A stretch of DNA of 5,664 nucleotides from Candidatus Altimarinota bacterium (GTDB lineage: Bacteria > Patescibacteriota > Gracilibacteria > UBA4473): the NCBI GenBank assembly GCA_905478675.1, contig CAJQJI010000076.1, positions 1-5,664 on the forward strand, in the 5' to 3' direction. The notes under the pieces are model-generated. The model worked only from the letters and a program-made list of their open reading frames with translations. It was not told the DNA's origin and ran no database searches. The translations under genes were made by a program, and so were the position numbers. Positions 5,341 to 5,664 of the stretch are shown piece by piece (position 1 is the stretch's first letter; each line of letters starts with the position of its first letter).

Positions 5341-5664
5341 TTATTGTACGTTTTCGACTAAACGTTCTTCAAATTCTGTAACGCCAAAATAGCCCTGACT
5401 AATAATCCAAGCTTCCACTTTTTTGTCGTACCCCGCAATAATCCCAAAACCAATTAGAATAAATAAAGCCCCTAAACATTTTTTGAAAAGGCCTTTCGGA
5501 TCGGCCGCTTTTTTAAGTGATCCCATAAATTTTTGCCCTGTTAACGCAATTAATAACATTACTACACTTAATCCAAAGGCATAAACTACTAAATTTATAA
5601 TTCCCCAAAACCAACTTTCTTGAAGCACCGTTCCTAAGATCAAAAAATAAGCGGGGCTACAACT
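5341..5664 (-). CDS. ccdA: CcdA/DsbD-family transmembrane thiol-electron carrier, C-terminal part
   Basis: These 107 residues run into the window from the right edge, and the N-terminal part is missing. The open frame continues to base 5664. The TTG at 5643 is inside the gene and is not a plausible start, because conserved residues lie upstream of it. The fragment begins SCSPAYFLILG, which fits the second helix bundle of CcdA, where a membrane cysteine pairs with one in helix 1 to shuttle electrons. Two more hydrophobic helices follow (IINLVVYAFGLSVVMLLIAL and CLGALFILIGFGIIAGYD), separated by a basic loop (GSLKKAADPKGLFKK), then a polar tail ending VENVQ. CcdA proteins pass reducing power from cytoplasmic thioredoxin to extracytoplasmic thiol proteins. 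The gene directly downstream, 5 bases away, is an anchored MsrB, so sulfoxide repair is a likely use. Cytochrome c maturation cannot be excluded, but no such gene is visible. Confidence is in the family, not the exact subfamily. Confidence 0.83.
   Translation of the reverse strand, partial: SCSPAYFLILGTVLQESWFWGIINLVVYAFGLSVVMLLIALTGQKFMGSLKKAADPKGLFKKCLGALFILIGFGIIAGYDKKVEAWIISQGYFGVTEFEERLVENVQ
5343..5372 (-). promoter_or_regulatory. candidate internal promoter of msrB
   Basis: TACAAT (5348-5343) matches five of six -10 bases. It overlaps the last codons and stop of the ccdA-like gene and ends 7 bases before the msrB ATG at 5335. A partial -35, TTGAAG (5372-5367), is 18 bases upstream. It could give msrB a leaderless transcript of its own besides readthrough from ccdA. 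It lies inside coding sequence, so chance occurrence is a real alternative. Confidence 0.35.

Noticed and set aside
5341..5643. Treating the CcdA fragment as a complete 100-residue protein starting at TTG 5643.
   Set aside because: The frame stays open to the window edge and includes the conserved cysteine segment upstream of that TTG, so the gene is simply cut by the edge.
1..5664. Possible recoding of TGA as glycine, as in Gracilibacteria and Absconditabacteria.
   Set aside because: All genes read full length without any in-frame TGA, and their many glycines use GGN codons. No visible gene ends in TGA, but six stops are too few to mean anything.
1..5664. A defence system, mobile element or new multi-gene system.
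   Set aside because: All six genes belong to recognisable metabolic, redox or transport families. I see no recombinase, nuclease, toxin-antitoxin pair, terminal repeats or repeat array.

Overview
The window looks like a compact, moderately AT-rich bacterial chromosome segment. It reads with the standard code: every long frame is intact, and the six visible stops are TAA (five) and TAG (one). It holds six protein genes, two of them cut by the window edges. The CcdA-family fragment, the thioredoxin-like protein and the non-Shine-Dalgarno gene starts remind me of Candidate Phyla Radiation (Patescibacteria) genomes. That placement comes from memory of family sequences and is low confidence. I see no tRNA, rRNA, CRISPR array, insertion sequence or phage gene, and no stretch above 300 bases without a gene.

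Layout. On the plus strand, 1-360 is the 3' part of a thioredoxin-fold gene, closed by a strong intrinsic terminator (393-427). It is followed almost at once by a flavoprotein of the HI0933/BaiN-like family (444-1649). The rest is on the minus strand and is transcribed from right to left: the C-terminal part of a CcdA/DsbD-type membrane thiol-electron carrier (5341-5664), a membrane-anchored methionine-R-sulfoxide reductase (msrB, 4754-5335), an MFS drug-efflux-type transporter (3462-4700), and dihydroxy-acid dehydratase (ilvD, 1673-3418). ilvD converges on the flavoprotein with only 23 bases between the stops.

Function. The clearest joint role is extracytoplasmic redox repair. CcdA would carry electrons across the membrane, and the adjacent anchored MsrB would use them, directly or through a thioredoxin-like protein, to reduce oxidised methionine in exported proteins. 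The thioredoxin-like protein at the left edge is a possible partner, but the link is only inferred. ilvD supplies the dehydratase step of valine/isoleucine synthesis with no other ilv gene beside it. The MFS pump and the flavoprotein have no known substrate.

The most notable non-coding pattern is at the gene starts. All four internal starts lack a convincing Shine-Dalgarno sequence, and each has a -10-like hexamer ending 7 or 8 bases before the ATG. This is the arrangement expected for leaderless mRNAs, with nearly every gene carrying its own promoter.
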